Shown in pieces: positions 8,386 to 17,642 of a stretch of DNA of 64,000 bases. Where the stretch lies: assembly GCF_009768975.1 (NCBI RefSeq), contig NZ_CP035733.1, positions 2,232,001 to 2,296,000 on the forward strand. The letters run 5' to 3'. The notes beneath the pieces are model-generated. The model was not told where the DNA came from and searched no databases. It saw only the letters and a list, made by a program, of their open reading frames with translations. Position 1 is the first letter of the stretch. The number at the start of each line of letters is the position of its first letter. A program made the position numbers and the translations under genes. The DNA comes from Sphingorhabdus lacus. Lineage in GTDB: Bacteria > Pseudomonadota > Alphaproteobacteria > Sphingomonadales > Sphingomonadaceae.

Positions 8386-8970
8386 ATGCGACCTTTTCTT
8401 TTTCTTGCGCTAGCAGCACCGGCATTTGCGGCCCCAGCCGGGCCGGCACGGGTGCCTGTTTTCGAACGCACCCTGGTGTTCAACTTGCCTGCGGACATGA
8501 TCCGCGCGAACGACCGCAACAATGGCACCAACATCCTGATCGAATATGTCCCCAAGGGCCAGACCCTCGCCAACTGGACGCGGCTCGTGACAATCCAGGC
8601 CTATCGCGGGTTGGGGCGTTCGCCGATGAAAAGCGCGGACATTGCCCGCCAGGCCTTTTACCCGGCATCCTGCACAACCGGCCCGATTTACCGGGATGGC
8701 GGGGAACGGATTTTGGCGAGCGGGCTGAAACGCTCGATCATCGCCAATGGCTGCCCATCATTACCGGAAGGCGCCTACCCCAAGGCTTTAAGGGGCGCAG
8801 GCGAACAGAATTATATCATGATGTTCCGCGATGCGGACTCGATTTACACCCTGAACTATGCCGTTCGCGGTGCAGCCTTTGCCGGCAAGGCACCGCCTTT
8901 GTCAGTCGAAGGCGGCGAGGCCATTTTGCGGGATGTTTTTGGTGAGGTCACCCTGAACCCCTCACCTTGA
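8386..8970 (+). CDS. Exported protein of unknown function
   Basis: A 194-residue protein with a short signal peptide (MRPFLFLALAAPAFAAPAG). The mature part has a mixed alpha/beta look with DMIRANDRNNGTN and YVPKGQTLANWTR motifs, two cysteines (in ASCTTG and NGCPS) that could form a disulfide, and a C-terminal GEAILRDVFGEV segment. It resembles small periplasmic proteins annotated as hypothetical in sphingomonads; no enzyme motif is visible. ATG at 8386 is chosen because the signal peptide begins there; the frame continues upstream but overlaps the previous gene. Confidence 0.65.
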   Translation: MRPFLFLALAAPAFAAPAGPARVPVFERTLVFNLPADMIRANDRNNGTNILIEYVPKGQTLANWTRLVTIQAYRGLGRSPMKSADIARQAFYPASCTTGPIYRDGGERILASGLKRSIIANGCPSLPEGAYPKALRGAGEQNYIMMFRDADSIYTLNYAVRGAAFAGKAPPLSVEGGEAILRDVFGEVTLNPSP

Positions 8971-9036
8971 ACCCCATCGCACCCGCCGCACGTTAGGATA
9001 GCAATTGTCTCCAACTTACAGAAAGGACGCGCCAAC

Positions 9037-9261
9037 ATGAAACCATCTACCCGCCTTCTCATCGTCCTCCTCTTCAGCGAAGCGTTGCTGGCCGGCATCT
9101 GGATCTGGCTCGTTTCCGGAATCCAGTCGGGCAGTCTGAAACCTGCAGGCACCCCCGCCGAAGCCATAGCAACCATGTCCTCGACCATGGGCACGGTGAT
9201 GGGGGTGGTTGCAGCTGTGGGTCTGGTTTCGGTGTTCCTGATGCGCCGCAAGGGAAACTAG
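9037..9261 (+). CDS. Small two-TM membrane protein
   Basis: 74 residues with two transmembrane helices (about 6-29 and 50-68) separated by a polar loop, ending in positively charged RRKGN, so both termini are likely cytoplasmic. GAAAGGA lies at proper spacing before ATG 9037. No family recognised. It stands alone, 66 bases after the previous stop, and converges on the DUF2891 gene. Confidence 0.6.
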   Translation: MKPSTRLLIVLLFSEALLAGIWIWLVSGIQSGSLKPAGTPAEAIATMSSTMGTVMGVVAAVGLVSVFLMRRKGN

Positions 9262-9315
9262 CGCGGGCATCATAGGGCGACGACCCGGCCCCCTAATGAG
9301 TGAAATTGGCCGAGC

Positions 9316-10305
9316 TTATTCCAGCGCCAGAAGCGCGAAGGTGGCGAGCCAATGTTCGCCCATATAATCACCGGTTACATGCGGCAGGCTGGCGTCCAGA
9401 TGGAACCGGGCCGTTCGCTCGGCAGGTTGCGAAACGGGATGCTCCGGACCGAGCGCAGCGGCAATCGCACACCAGCACCAGGCGCGACTGAGGTTGAGGC
9501 CGTCCAGATGCGCGATCTTGCCGTCGCTGCGGTCCGAGACGATAGCCGGGGTAAACAGGCTCGCCGGACGACCTTGGGCTGCGGCGGGGAGAAAGCCGTC
9601 GAACCATGCCGTAAATTCGGCCTTGGGCAAAATGCGGCTCATCAACAGCGCCTCGGTCAAAGCGGAGGATAGGAATTCATCGCCGCCCGGTTCCCACGCC
9701 TGACAATCCCTGTCTTGGGCGAACCATCCATTGGCCTTTTGCGCGATCAGGGCGGTGAGTGCGGGGTCCCGCGATTCCGCCCAGTCGCCCGCCAGAACGA
9801 GCGCGAACGAGATATTGTAATGCGTGCCGACGCGCAGCGGATAGGTCAGCTTTGGCAAGAAATCATGGAAGCGCGCGGCGAAGGCAAGTGCCAGTGGCTC
9901 CAGCGCCGCCGCCCACGGCCCCTCATGCCGCTCCAGTTCGGCATGCAGTGCGAGCAACCACGCCCAGCCATAGGGCCGCTCAAAAGCTGCGGACATGGGA
10001 CGATCAAGGAAGGCCCGTTCTACGGCGACTTTTTCCGGCACCAGCATTTCATCGGCACGCGCGTAGATGTCGGCAGCCTCCGCCATGTCCGGGAAAAGCC
10101 GGGCCAACCGCATGATCTGCCACCAGCCATGGACGCAGCTATGCCAGTCGAAACTGCCATGGAAAATCGGATGGAACGCGGCCGGAATGCGCGCATCCTC
10201 TGGCCCGTTCAGCACCAGGTCCATCTTGTACGGATAAGGCTTGCCGATGTGGCCGAGCGTGGCGCGGGCAAATTGCGACGCAATGGCGATGGTCAGTATC
10301 GTCAT
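9316..10305 (-). CDS. DUF2891 family protein
   Basis: A 329-residue protein matching DUF2891: the HGSFDWHSCVHGWWQIMRLARLF motif region at residues ~48-70, GWAWLLALHAELE, THYNISFAL and the GDEFLSSALTEA segment, all in the order expected for an alpha/alpha-barrel. No signal peptide. It is the last gene of a four-gene operon and overlaps the DUF979 stop by four bases (ATGA), implying translational coupling. The family has no established reaction, but its frequent association with DUF969/DUF979 and oxoproline or pyroglutamyl-peptide enzymes suggests a step in the same pathway; that is inference. Confidence 0.85.
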   Translation of the reverse strand: MTILTIAIASQFARATLGHIGKPYPYKMDLVLNGPEDARIPAAFHPIFHGSFDWHSCVHGWWQIMRLARLFPDMAEAADIYARADEMLVPEKVAVERAFLDRPMSAAFERPYGWAWLLALHAELERHEGPWAAALEPLALAFAARFHDFLPKLTYPLRVGTHYNISFALVLAGDWAESRDPALTALIAQKANGWFAQDRDCQAWEPGGDEFLSSALTEALLMSRILPKAEFTAWFDGFLPAAAQGRPASLFTPAIVSDRSDGKIAHLDGLNLSRAWCWCAIAAALGPEHPVSQPAERTARFHLDASLPHVTGDYMGEHWLATFALLALE

Positions 10306-11243
10306 CGGAATGCAAGAAAATAAATGAGCGCGATATTGACGATCAGCAGCGGGATCGCCGTCGCAACCTGTGTCTTGACGACGGCATTTTCATCCTTCAA
10401 TTCCAGCAACGCCGCCGGAACCAGATTGAAATTGGCCGCCATCGGCGTCATCAACGTGCCGCAGAAACCGGCGAGCATACCGATGGCGCAAATGATCGCG
10501 GGGTCACCGTCATATTGCTTGATCAGCAAGGGCATCCCGATCGCCGCGATCATCACCGGGAATGCGGCAAAGGCATTGCCCATGATCATCGTGAACAGCG
10601 CCATGCCCAAACCAAAGGCGATGACTGCGCCCGCCAGGCTTCCGTCCGGGATGGCCTGCTGGATCACGCCACCCACCACATCACCCACACCTGCCAGCGC
10701 AAATACCGCGCCCAGACTGGCCAGCATTTGGGGGAGGATTGCGGCCCAGCCGACCGAATCCATCAGGCGCCGCCCTTGCGACAGCGGCAGCGCGGGAGCC
10801 GCCCGCAGCCATGCATAACCGACCGCAAGCGCCAACAGGACCCCCATGGCCAGTGAAATCAGGGTAACTTGCTTCACGTCAAACAGCGTCGGAAATTCCT
10901 TGAAAAGCAAGGTTCCGGCCAATGCCGTGGCGGGGATGATCAGGGCAATCCCGAACAGGCCATTGCCATAGCGCGCGGCGCGTTCCTGCTTGGTTGCCTC
11001 GGGGATGGCATCGTCTTTCGCTTTGCCCAAGCCGCCAAAACCGGCAATGGCAACAAGGGCGAGGACAAGCAGGCCATTGCCAAAATCGCCGAGCCAATTG
11101 CCGGCCCACATGCTGACCGCCATAAGCCCCCAAAATGCCGCATTGCCAAACCGCCGCGCATTGCTTTTGTCGTTGAGGTTGAACAGCGCGAAGGCCGCAA
11201 AAGCGGCGCCTGCAAGCACATAAACCCAGGTCAGCGTGATCAT
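10302..11243 (-). CDS. DUF979 membrane protein (putative transporter subunit)
   Basis: A 313-residue polytopic membrane protein, with about nine hydrophobic segments. It carries family features such as GNAFAAFPVMIAAIGMPLL and GMLAGFCGTLMTPMAANFN, the latter looking like an ion-transporter-type re-entrant loop. The start overlaps the DUF969 stop (ATGA) and its own stop overlaps the DUF2891 start, so the three proteins are made together. DUF969 and DUF979 nearly always occur as a pair and are thought to form one permease. Placed behind a 5-oxoprolinase, uptake of 5-oxoproline is the natural guess, but no transport has been shown from this sequence. Confidence 0.85.
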   Translation of the reverse strand: MITLTWVYVLAGAAFAAFALFNLNDKSNARRFGNAAFWGLMAVSMWAGNWLGDFGNGLLVLALVAIAGFGGLGKAKDDAIPEATKQERAARYGNGLFGIALIIPATALAGTLLFKEFPTLFDVKQVTLISLAMGVLLALAVGYAWLRAAPALPLSQGRRLMDSVGWAAILPQMLASLGAVFALAGVGDVVGGVIQQAIPDGSLAGAVIAFGLGMALFTMIMGNAFAAFPVMIAAIGMPLLIKQYDGDPAIICAIGMLAGFCGTLMTPMAANFNLVPAALLELKDENAVVKTQVATAIPLLIVNIALIYFLAFR

Positions 11244-11932
11244 GCGGAATCTCCGCTTTGGGCCGCGGCGGCGGTCTTTCGCGCCAAGCGGCGGTCAAGT
11301 CGCCAGAGACGGAACCCGTGAATGATAAAGGCCGCGATCGCTGTCGGGATCGCCCAGATGGAAAGCTCGAACGGCTCCAATATGATGCCATATTGTTCGA
11401 GCAACCCTTTCATCAGCAGGATCGAGCCAATGGCCAGAAATATATCCTCGCCAAAGAACAGGCCGACATTGTCGGTTGCGGCAGAATAGGCTTTGACCTC
11501 CTCCCTTTCCTCGTCCGTTAAAGTTCCCGCCTGTTTTTCCGCAGCGGCCTCCGCCATGGGTGCAACGAGTGGGCGGACGGTTTGCGGATGACCTGCAATG
11601 GAGGTCAGGCCCAACGCCGCCGTCGCCTGCCGCAACAACAGATAACCGGCCAGCAGGCGTCCAATGGTCGCCCCCTTCAGACTGGAGATCAGCCCGCGCG
11701 CACGTTCCTGCAGGCCAAAGGCCTCGAGCATTCCGATGACGGGCAGGACGATCCAGACAATGGAGACATAACGCGCATCGTTGAAGGCCTTGCCAAAGGC
11801 CGAGATAATCGCATGCAGGTCAAAGCCCGCCGCAATGCCCGTCACCGCCGCCGAGGCCATGATCACCAGCAACGGGTTGAACCGCAGCATGAAGCCGACC
11901 ACGATCACGACGATCCCCAGCAAAACCCACAT
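11240..11932 (-). CDS. DUF969 membrane protein (putative transporter subunit)
   Basis: A 230-residue membrane protein with about six helices. Recognisable DUF969 signatures are VSIVWIVLPVIGMLEAFGLQERA, LLLRQATAALGLTSIAGHPQTVRPLVAPMAEAAAE (in parts) and DNVGLFFGEDIFLAIGSILL. It precedes and overlaps DUF979 by four bases and starts 19 bases after the 5-oxoprolinase stop. It should form the smaller half of a two-component permease with the DUF979 protein in the inner membrane. Confidence 0.85.
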   Translation of the reverse strand: MWVLLGIVVIVVGFMLRFNPLLVIMASAAVTGIAAGFDLHAIISAFGKAFNDARYVSIVWIVLPVIGMLEAFGLQERARGLISSLKGATIGRLLAGYLLLRQATAALGLTSIAGHPQTVRPLVAPMAEAAAEKQAGTLTDEEREEVKAYSAATDNVGLFFGEDIFLAIGSILLMKGLLEQYGIILEPFELSIWAIPTAIAAFIIHGFRLWRLDRRLARKTAAAAQSGDSA

Positions 11933-11951
11933 CAGCTAAATTCCCCCGCCC

Positions 11952-14900
11952 TCATGCCTTGCCATAGCCGCCACCGCCCGGCGTTTCGATGACAAAAACA
12001 TCGCCCGGCTGCATGTCCACAGTCGCCGTTGCGCCCAAGCTTTCAACATGACCATCACTGCGCTCGATACGGTTGATACCCAGCATAGCCGGGCCGCCGC
12101 CCGCCAGTCCGAAGGGAGGAATTTTGCGGCGGTTGGACAAGATGCCTGCCGTCATCGGTTCCAGAAAGCGGATCCGGCGCACGGCACCATCGCCGCCCCT
12201 GTACATCCCCTCGCCGCCCGAATGTGCGCGCACCGAAAATTCTTCGAGCAGTACGGGAAAGCGGGTCTCCAATATTTCGGGGTCGGTCAGGCGGCTGTTG
12301 GTCATATGCGTCTGCACGACCGACGCGCCGTCAAAGCCGGGCCCCGCGCCAGAGCCGCCTGCGATGGTTTCATAATATTGGTATCGGTCGTTGCCGAAGG
12401 TGAAATTGTTCATCGTCCCCTGCGCACCCGCCATCACGCCTAGCGCACCAAACAGGGCATCGGTAATCACCTGACTTGTCTCGACATTGCCCGCGACGAC
12501 CGCAGCGGGATAGCGCGGATGTACCAGCGTTCCTTCCGGCGCAATAATCGTGACCGGTTTCAAACAGCCTTCGTTCATGGGAATGCTGTCGTCGATCAAC
12601 GTGCGGACAACATAGAGGACCGCTGCACGAACGACCGATACCGGAGCGTTGAAATTGCCGTCCAACTGCGCAGTCGTTCCGCTAAAGTCGACGATGGCGG
12701 TTCGGTCTTCCCGGTCGATCCGGATCGCCACCTCGACCACCGCCTCATTGTCCATGGCATAGCGGAAATGCCCGTCGGAAAGGCGCAGGATCAGGCGGCG
12801 CACGGCCTCTTCGGCATGGTCTTGCACATGCTGCATATAGGCCGTCACCACAGCCCGACCATAGTCGCCGCTTATACGCACCAGTTCCGATGCGCCCTTG
12901 GCACAGGCCGCAACTTGCGCTTTCAAATCGGCTACATTTTGCGCGATATTTCGCGATGGCCATGCGCCGGAACCCAGCAGTTGGCGGACATGGTCTTCGA
13001 GGAACTGGCCATTTTCGACAATCAGCATATTGTCGATCAATACCCCTTCTTCCTCCACCGACCGGCTGTTGGGAGGCATGGAACCCGGTGTTATGCCGCC
13101 AATATCCGCATGATGGCCGCGCGCCGCCACAAAATAGGCAGGCACCTCGTCGGCGGGGTCGACGAATACCGGCATGATGACGGTGATGTCAGGCAAATGC
13201 GTTCCGCCATCATAGGGGGCGTTGAGGGCATAAACATCGCCCGCAATAATCCCCCGCCCGTCAAGGCCGCCTGCTCGTCGCTTCAGGATCGTGCGGACAC
13301 TTTCGCCCATTGACCCCAGATGCACGGGCATATGCGGGGCGTTGGCAACCAGATTGCCGCTGGCGTCAAACAGCGCACAGGAGAAATCCAGACGCTCGCG
13401 GATATTGACCGACGACGCACTGTGCTGGAGCGCCGCGCCCATTTCCTCCGCAATGGCCATGAATAGCCCGCCCATGATTTCAAGGCGCACCGGATCGACT
13501 TCGGTGCCGATGGTGCCGGCGGCGGCACGGGGCGTGCTGCGCGTCATCATCAGATTGCCGATGCGATCGACCTCCACTGTCCAGCCCGGTTCGACCACAG
13601 TTGTGGATACGGGGTCGATAATGATTGCCGGACCCTGTGCGGAAAATCCGGCCGCAAGATCGCTCCGGTTGTAAAGCGGCGTGTTGTGCGCGGCACCCGC
13701 CATGAAACAGGATATATGCGCCTGCGGTGGGCCGGACTCCGGTGGCAGGGCAAATGTGAGGCCGGTTTCATCCGGGCTGCGAAAGACCGCTTCTGCGCGG
13801 ATCATCTCGACGACAATCGGCGCGGCGCTGACAAAGCCGAATTGGCGGAAATGGCGGTCCTCAAATGCGGCCTGCATTGCCAGCACGTCGCCATAGGGGA
13901 CTTCGATACTGCTGTCTGTGCCTTCATAGCGGATATGGACGGCTGCCTCGCCCAGGATTTCGCCCTCAACGCCTTGCGCACGCAAATCGGCTTCGGCTTC
14001 GGCGGTCAGTTTCCGGATGCGCGGGGCGAGTGCTTCAGCATCCAGCGGGCCGCCATAGCTTTGCTCCCGGATGGCCCGCCGGTCGGCAAGGCCCATGCCA
14101 TAGGCCGACAATACGCCTGCCAGCGGGTGGATCATGACCTGATCCATGCCCAGTGCATCGGCAACCAGACATGCGTGCTGGCCGCCAGCCCCGCCAAAGC
14201 AGGCCAGCGTATAGCGTGTGACATCATGCCCGCGCTCGACCGAGATTTTCTTGATCGCATTGGCCATGTTGGCCACCGCAATGGTGACAAAGCCTTCCGC
14301 GATTTCTTCCGGGCTTAATTGCTGTCCGGTGGCCGCGGCAATCTCCGCCCCCATCGCTTCCAGCTTGCTGCGGACTGTGGCGGTGTCGAGCGGTAGGTTG
14401 GCATCCGGCCCGAAGATGTGGGGAAAATGGTCCGGAACGATCTTGCCCAGCATGACATTGCAATCCGTCACCGTCAGCGGCCCGCCCCGCCGATAGCAGG
14501 CAGGCCCCGGGATCGCGCCAGCCGAATGCGGACCGACCTGAAAGCGCGCGCCGTCGAAGGTACAAATGGATCCACCCCCTGCGGCAACCGTATGGATGCG
14601 CATCATCGGCGCACGGATGCGTACGCCGGCCACCATCGTCTCGCTTTCGCGTTCATAATGCCCGGCATAGTGCGACACGTCGGTTGACGTGCCCCCCATG
14701 TCAAAGCCGATGATATGCGCAATGTCCGCCTGCGCTGCGGTCTTCGCCATTCCGACAATGCCGCCTGCCGGCCCCGACAGGACCGCGTCCTTGCCCTGAA
14801 ACCGGTCGCTGCTCGCAAGCCCGCCATTGGATTGCATGAACAGGGCCGCGATTTCGCCGCCTGCGTCGGCCTCCAGCTGCCGGACATAATGGCGCAGCAC

Positions 14901-15542
14901 GGGTGACAAATAGGCATCAACCAACGTCGTATCGCCGCGCCCGACCAGCTTGATTAGCGGCGCGACCACATGGCTGACCGAGATATGCGGGAAGCCTATT
15001 TCCGCCGCAATCGCCGCCAGCATTTTTTCATGCGCGGGGTAGCGAAAGGCGTGCATCAAAACGATCGCCAGCGACCGCAGGCCTTCATCATAGGCGGCCT
15101 GCAACGCCGCCCGCGCGCTTTCCACATCAAGCGGTTTCAGCACATCGCCCCGGGCGTCAATCCGTTCGTCAATCTCCACGACTTTGGCGTGCAAAGGCGC
15201 AGGCAGTTCAATCTGGCGCACGAATAATTTGGGCCGTTCCTGATAACCGATCCGCAACGCGTCGCCAAAGCCGCCGGTAATGGCAAGGCAGGTCGGCTCG
15301 CCCTTATGTTCGAGCAGCGCGTTGGTCGCGACCGTCGTGCCGATACGCAATTCCAGCGGCGGCAAGGGGCCTGAAAAAACACCCGTCACCTGACGGATCG
15401 CGGCAATGGCCGCGTCCCGATATTGTTCGGGATTTTCGGAGAGCAATTTGACGGTGGTTATGCTGCCCTCGGGCGAGCGCGCGATAACATCCGTAAAGGT
15501 GCCACCCCGATCAACCCAGAATCGCCAGCTATTTGCATCCAT
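11952..15542 (-). CDS. ATP-dependent 5-oxoprolinase (HyuA-HyuB fusion)
   Basis: A 1196-residue protein, the usual size for OPLAH-type 5-oxoprolinases, which hydrolyse 5-oxoproline to glutamate using ATP. The HyuA half (about 1-680) starts with FWVDRGGTFTDVIARSP and carries GFDMGGTSTDVSHYAG and GGAGGQHACLVADALG. The HyuB half (about 685-1190) carries ERLDFSCALFDASGNLVANAPHMP in parts, HHADIGG and GGGGYGKA at the end. ATG 15542 follows a 115-base gap that must hold the operon promoter. The three following genes (DUF969, DUF979, DUF2891) are tightly packed, which supports a transport-plus-hydrolysis unit. A hydantoinase or acetone-carboxylase-like activity is the alternative, less likely given fusion and neighbours. 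Confidence 0.88.
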   Translation of the reverse strand: MDANSWRFWVDRGGTFTDVIARSPEGSITTVKLLSENPEQYRDAAIAAIRQVTGVFSGPLPPLELRIGTTVATNALLEHKGEPTCLAITGGFGDALRIGYQERPKLFVRQIELPAPLHAKVVEIDERIDARGDVLKPLDVESARAALQAAYDEGLRSLAIVLMHAFRYPAHEKMLAAIAAEIGFPHISVSHVVAPLIKLVGRGDTTLVDAYLSPVLRHYVRQLEADAGGEIAALFMQSNGGLASSDRFQGKDAVLSGPAGGIVGMAKTAAQADIAHIIGFDMGGTSTDVSHYAGHYERESETMVAGVRIRAPMMRIHTVAAGGGSICTFDGARFQVGPHSAGAIPGPACYRRGGPLTVTDCNVMLGKIVPDHFPHIFGPDANLPLDTATVRSKLEAMGAEIAAATGQQLSPEEIAEGFVTIAVANMANAIKKISVERGHDVTRYTLACFGGAGGQHACLVADALGMDQVMIHPLAGVLSAYGMGLADRRAIREQSYGGPLDAEALAPRIRKLTAEAEADLRAQGVEGEILGEAAVHIRYEGTDSSIEVPYGDVLAMQAAFEDRHFRQFGFVSAAPIVVEMIRAEAVFRSPDETGLTFALPPESGPPQAHISCFMAGAAHNTPLYNRSDLAAGFSAQGPAIIIDPVSTTVVEPGWTVEVDRIGNLMMTRSTPRAAAGTIGTEVDPVRLEIMGGLFMAIAEEMGAALQHSASSVNIRERLDFSCALFDASGNLVANAPHMPVHLGSMGESVRTILKRRAGGLDGRGIIAGDVYALNAPYDGGTHLPDITVIMPVFVDPADEVPAYFVAARGHHADIGGITPGSMPPNSRSVEEEGVLIDNMLIVENGQFLEDHVRQLLGSGAWPSRNIAQNVADLKAQVAACAKGASELVRISGDYGRAVVTAYMQHVQDHAEEAVRRLILRLSDGHFRYAMDNEAVVEVAIRIDREDRTAIVDFSGTTAQLDGNFNAPVSVVRAAVLYVVRTLIDDSIPMNEGCLKPVTIIAPEGTLVHPRYPAAVVAGNVETSQVITDALFGALGVMAGAQGTMNNFTFGNDRYQYYETIAGGSGAGPGFDGASVVQTHMTNSRLTDPEILETRFPVLLEEFSVRAHSGGEGMYRGGDGAVRRIRFLEPMTAGILSNRRKIPPFGLAGGGPAMLGINRIERSDGHVESLGATATVDMQPGDVFVIETPGGGGYGKA

Positions 15543-15657
15543 GTCCGGCGACTAACGGTTGCTCTGGGCGGGCGCCAATGAAAACTGCGTGCGCGAGGGC
15601 GTCGGGTGCGATCGGACCTAAGTCCTCCTTCTGATTAGGATGACCTCGATACCAAAT

Positions 15658-16800
15658 TCATGGCCAAAATTGAGCCGATGCTATCTTGGCACCTTCCGCA
15701 AGCGCGGCCATTTTCGCCCAGACCACATTGCGGTCGACGCTGCCGGACCCGACATGGATGCTAAAGCCGCAATCGGCACCGGCCATCACATTATCGCGTC
15801 CGACAAGATGGGCATATCGGGCGATGCGCTGCGCGATAAGTTCCGGATGTTCGATATAGTTCGACTGGCATTCGATCACGCCGGGTATCAGCACTTTTCC
15901 TTCGGGCAATTTGACGTCTTCAAACATTGCATATTCGTGCGCGTGACGCGGATTGGCAGCCTCGAACTGGATTGCGTGCGGACGTGCGCGCCAGACCAGA
16001 TCGATGATATCGCGGAACGGCACGTCGCAGTGATGGGGGCCGGGATAATTGCCCCAGCACATATGCATGCGCAGCTGCTCGGGCGCGATGTTGGCGGTGG
16101 CGCGGTTTAGCGCCTCGATATTCAACGCCATTTTGTCGCGGAAACCGCTCAGGTCCAATTCCCGAAATTGGGTGTGCCGGCCCATAGCCAGATCGGGGCA
16201 GTCGATCTGAAGTATGATGCCATGCGCCGCGATGGCTTCATATTCGTGGCGGAGTCCTTCTGCGAGGGCGAAGACATAATCCTCGTCGCTGTCATAATAA
16301 TCGTTCCGAAAGAACAGCGCGGTGACGCCGGGTGAGGCTGCGCTCATGAACGCGGTTTTCCCTGTATGCTTGCTCAAAGATGCGTTCAGCGCCTGGGCAT
16401 CCCGCGTCACGGCCGTCATGTCTTTGACGGTGATAGGCGCGTTGCAGGCGGGGGTTTTGCGATGCTTGCGGCCGGGGTCGGAAAACACGCGCTCCTTGGT
16501 GGTGGGGAAATCCTCGATATCCTGGAACGCAAAGCTGTTCCCGGTGCCGCCAAAGCCATTGAGGCGATCCTTGATATAGGTGGCGTAGCTCGGCTTGGAC
16601 TGTTCGCCATCATTTATGATATCGAGACCCGCCTCTGCCTGCTTGTCGACAACAAACTGCACCGCTTCCGCGATACGCGCATCAACGGCTTCCATATCGA
16701 GCGGCAGGCCATCTTCCTTGGCAAACATGATCTCGATCAGTTCATCTTCGCGCGGCAAGCTGCCCACATGGGTGGTCAAAAAGCGGTTTGCATGGGCCAT
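15658..16800 (-). CDS. MetE-like cobalamin-independent methyltransferase-family protein
   Basis: A 380-residue protein corresponding to the C-terminal catalytic half of cobalamin-independent methionine synthase. The start TTHVGSLPRE, the zinc-ligand region RMHMCWGNYPG (His and Cys) and the second cysteine in MAGADCGFSI are intact. Such stand-alone members include homocysteine methyltransferase-like enzymes and epoxyalkane:CoM transferase relatives, and many sit in catabolic clusters where they may move methyl or alkyl groups to thiols. It is the last gene of the TonB-receptor operon, one base after the hydrolase stop, so a role in catabolism rather than methionine synthesis is more likely. 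The acceptor is not known. Confidence 0.8.
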   Translation of the reverse strand: MAHANRFLTTHVGSLPREDELIEIMFAKEDGLPLDMEAVDARIAEAVQFVVDKQAEAGLDIINDGEQSKPSYATYIKDRLNGFGGTGNSFAFQDIEDFPTTKERVFSDPGRKHRKTPACNAPITVKDMTAVTRDAQALNASLSKHTGKTAFMSAASPGVTALFFRNDYYDSDEDYVFALAEGLRHEYEAIAAHGIILQIDCPDLAMGRHTQFRELDLSGFRDKMALNIEALNRATANIAPEQLRMHMCWGNYPGPHHCDVPFRDIIDLVWRARPHAIQFEAANPRHAHEYAMFEDVKLPEGKVLIPGVIECQSNYIEHPELIAQRIARYAHLVGRDNVMAGADCGFSIHVGSGSVDRNVVWAKMAALAEGAKIASAQFWP

Positions 16801-16801
16801 A

Positions 16802-17635
16802 TCAGTCTTCCTTGCTGCTGTTATTTTTGAAAAAATCTCGGATCAATGCGTTCACGGTTTCCGGTTGGTCGATGTTGGCAAGATGGCCCGCATCCGGTAC
16901 ATATTGCGTGACACCCTGGGGCGTGTTCTCCCCTATGAATTGCGCCACCTGTTTACGCCATGCACTGTCCTTTTCGCCGGCGAGCGCGAGTGTGGGGACA
17001 GAGAGGGCGTGCAGGTCGGACAGTGACATATCGAGTGCACCCTGATCGACCAACTGGTCACGCCCGTCATAATCGCGCAGAATTTCATCCAGAAGCGCGC
17101 GATTTTCTTCGGTGACCTGAGTCAATGGATGGCGTCGCCACTGGCTGAGCATGTCCGGTAGCTTGCCCGCCCGAACAAGCGCTGACAGTGCGGGGCGGTC
17201 GATTTCGGCGACATTGTCCGTGTCCGGAACCAACCCGTGCAACGGGGCACCGATCAGAATGAGCGCGTTGAGCCTTTCCGGATTTGACCGCGCATAGTCG
17301 AGCGCGACCGAAGCCCCTTGCGACAGCCCGACAAGCGCGAACCTTCCGGCGCCGAAATGATCGGCGATTGCGGTGATATCGTCGCGCTCAGCGGCGAGCA
17401 AAGGGGGTGCGGTCGAACCGCCAAAGCCGCGACGGTCCGGGAAGACAATCTGCATGTCCTGCGCCAGCGCGCTTTGCGGCAGCCAGATGCGCCAGTCGAG
17501 TGTCCAGCCGTGCAGAAACAGCACGACAGGGCCAGAGCCGATGGAACGGACAGGCAGTTTTCCGCCTTCCACATCGATCCAGCGCACGTCGGCGATATCA
17601 TGGTCCGAGCCTTCGCGTTGCACCGAGGGCTCCAC
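16802..17635 (-). CDS. Alpha/beta-fold hydrolase
   Basis: A 277-residue soluble hydrolase. The oxyanion region LFLHGWTLDWRIW, nucleophile elbow GLSQGAS (Ser105) and C-terminal DAGHLANIDQPE (catalytic His) are intact, and an Asp follows LALAGEKDSAW at the usual acid position. It resembles ring-cleavage-product or lactone hydrolases, but the substrate cannot be read. It starts with GTG 17635, eight bases after the VOC stop, and ends just before the MetE-like gene, within one transcript. Confidence 0.85.
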   Translation of the reverse strand: MEPSVQREGSDHDIADVRWIDVEGGKLPVRSIGSGPVVLFLHGWTLDWRIWLPQSALAQDMQIVFPDRRGFGGSTAPPLLAAERDDITAIADHFGAGRFALVGLSQGASVALDYARSNPERLNALILIGAPLHGLVPDTDNVAEIDRPALSALVRAGKLPDMLSQWRRHPLTQVTEENRALLDEILRDYDGRDQLVDQGALDMSLSDLHALSVPTLALAGEKDSAWRKQVAQFIGENTPQGVTQYVPDAGHLANIDQPETVNALIRDFFKNNSSKED

Positions 17636-17642
17636 TATGTGC

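Noticed and set aside
12519-13313. Plus-strand 264-codon frame inside the 5-oxoprolinase
   Set aside because: Antisense to the HyuB half; no start signals or recognisable motif.
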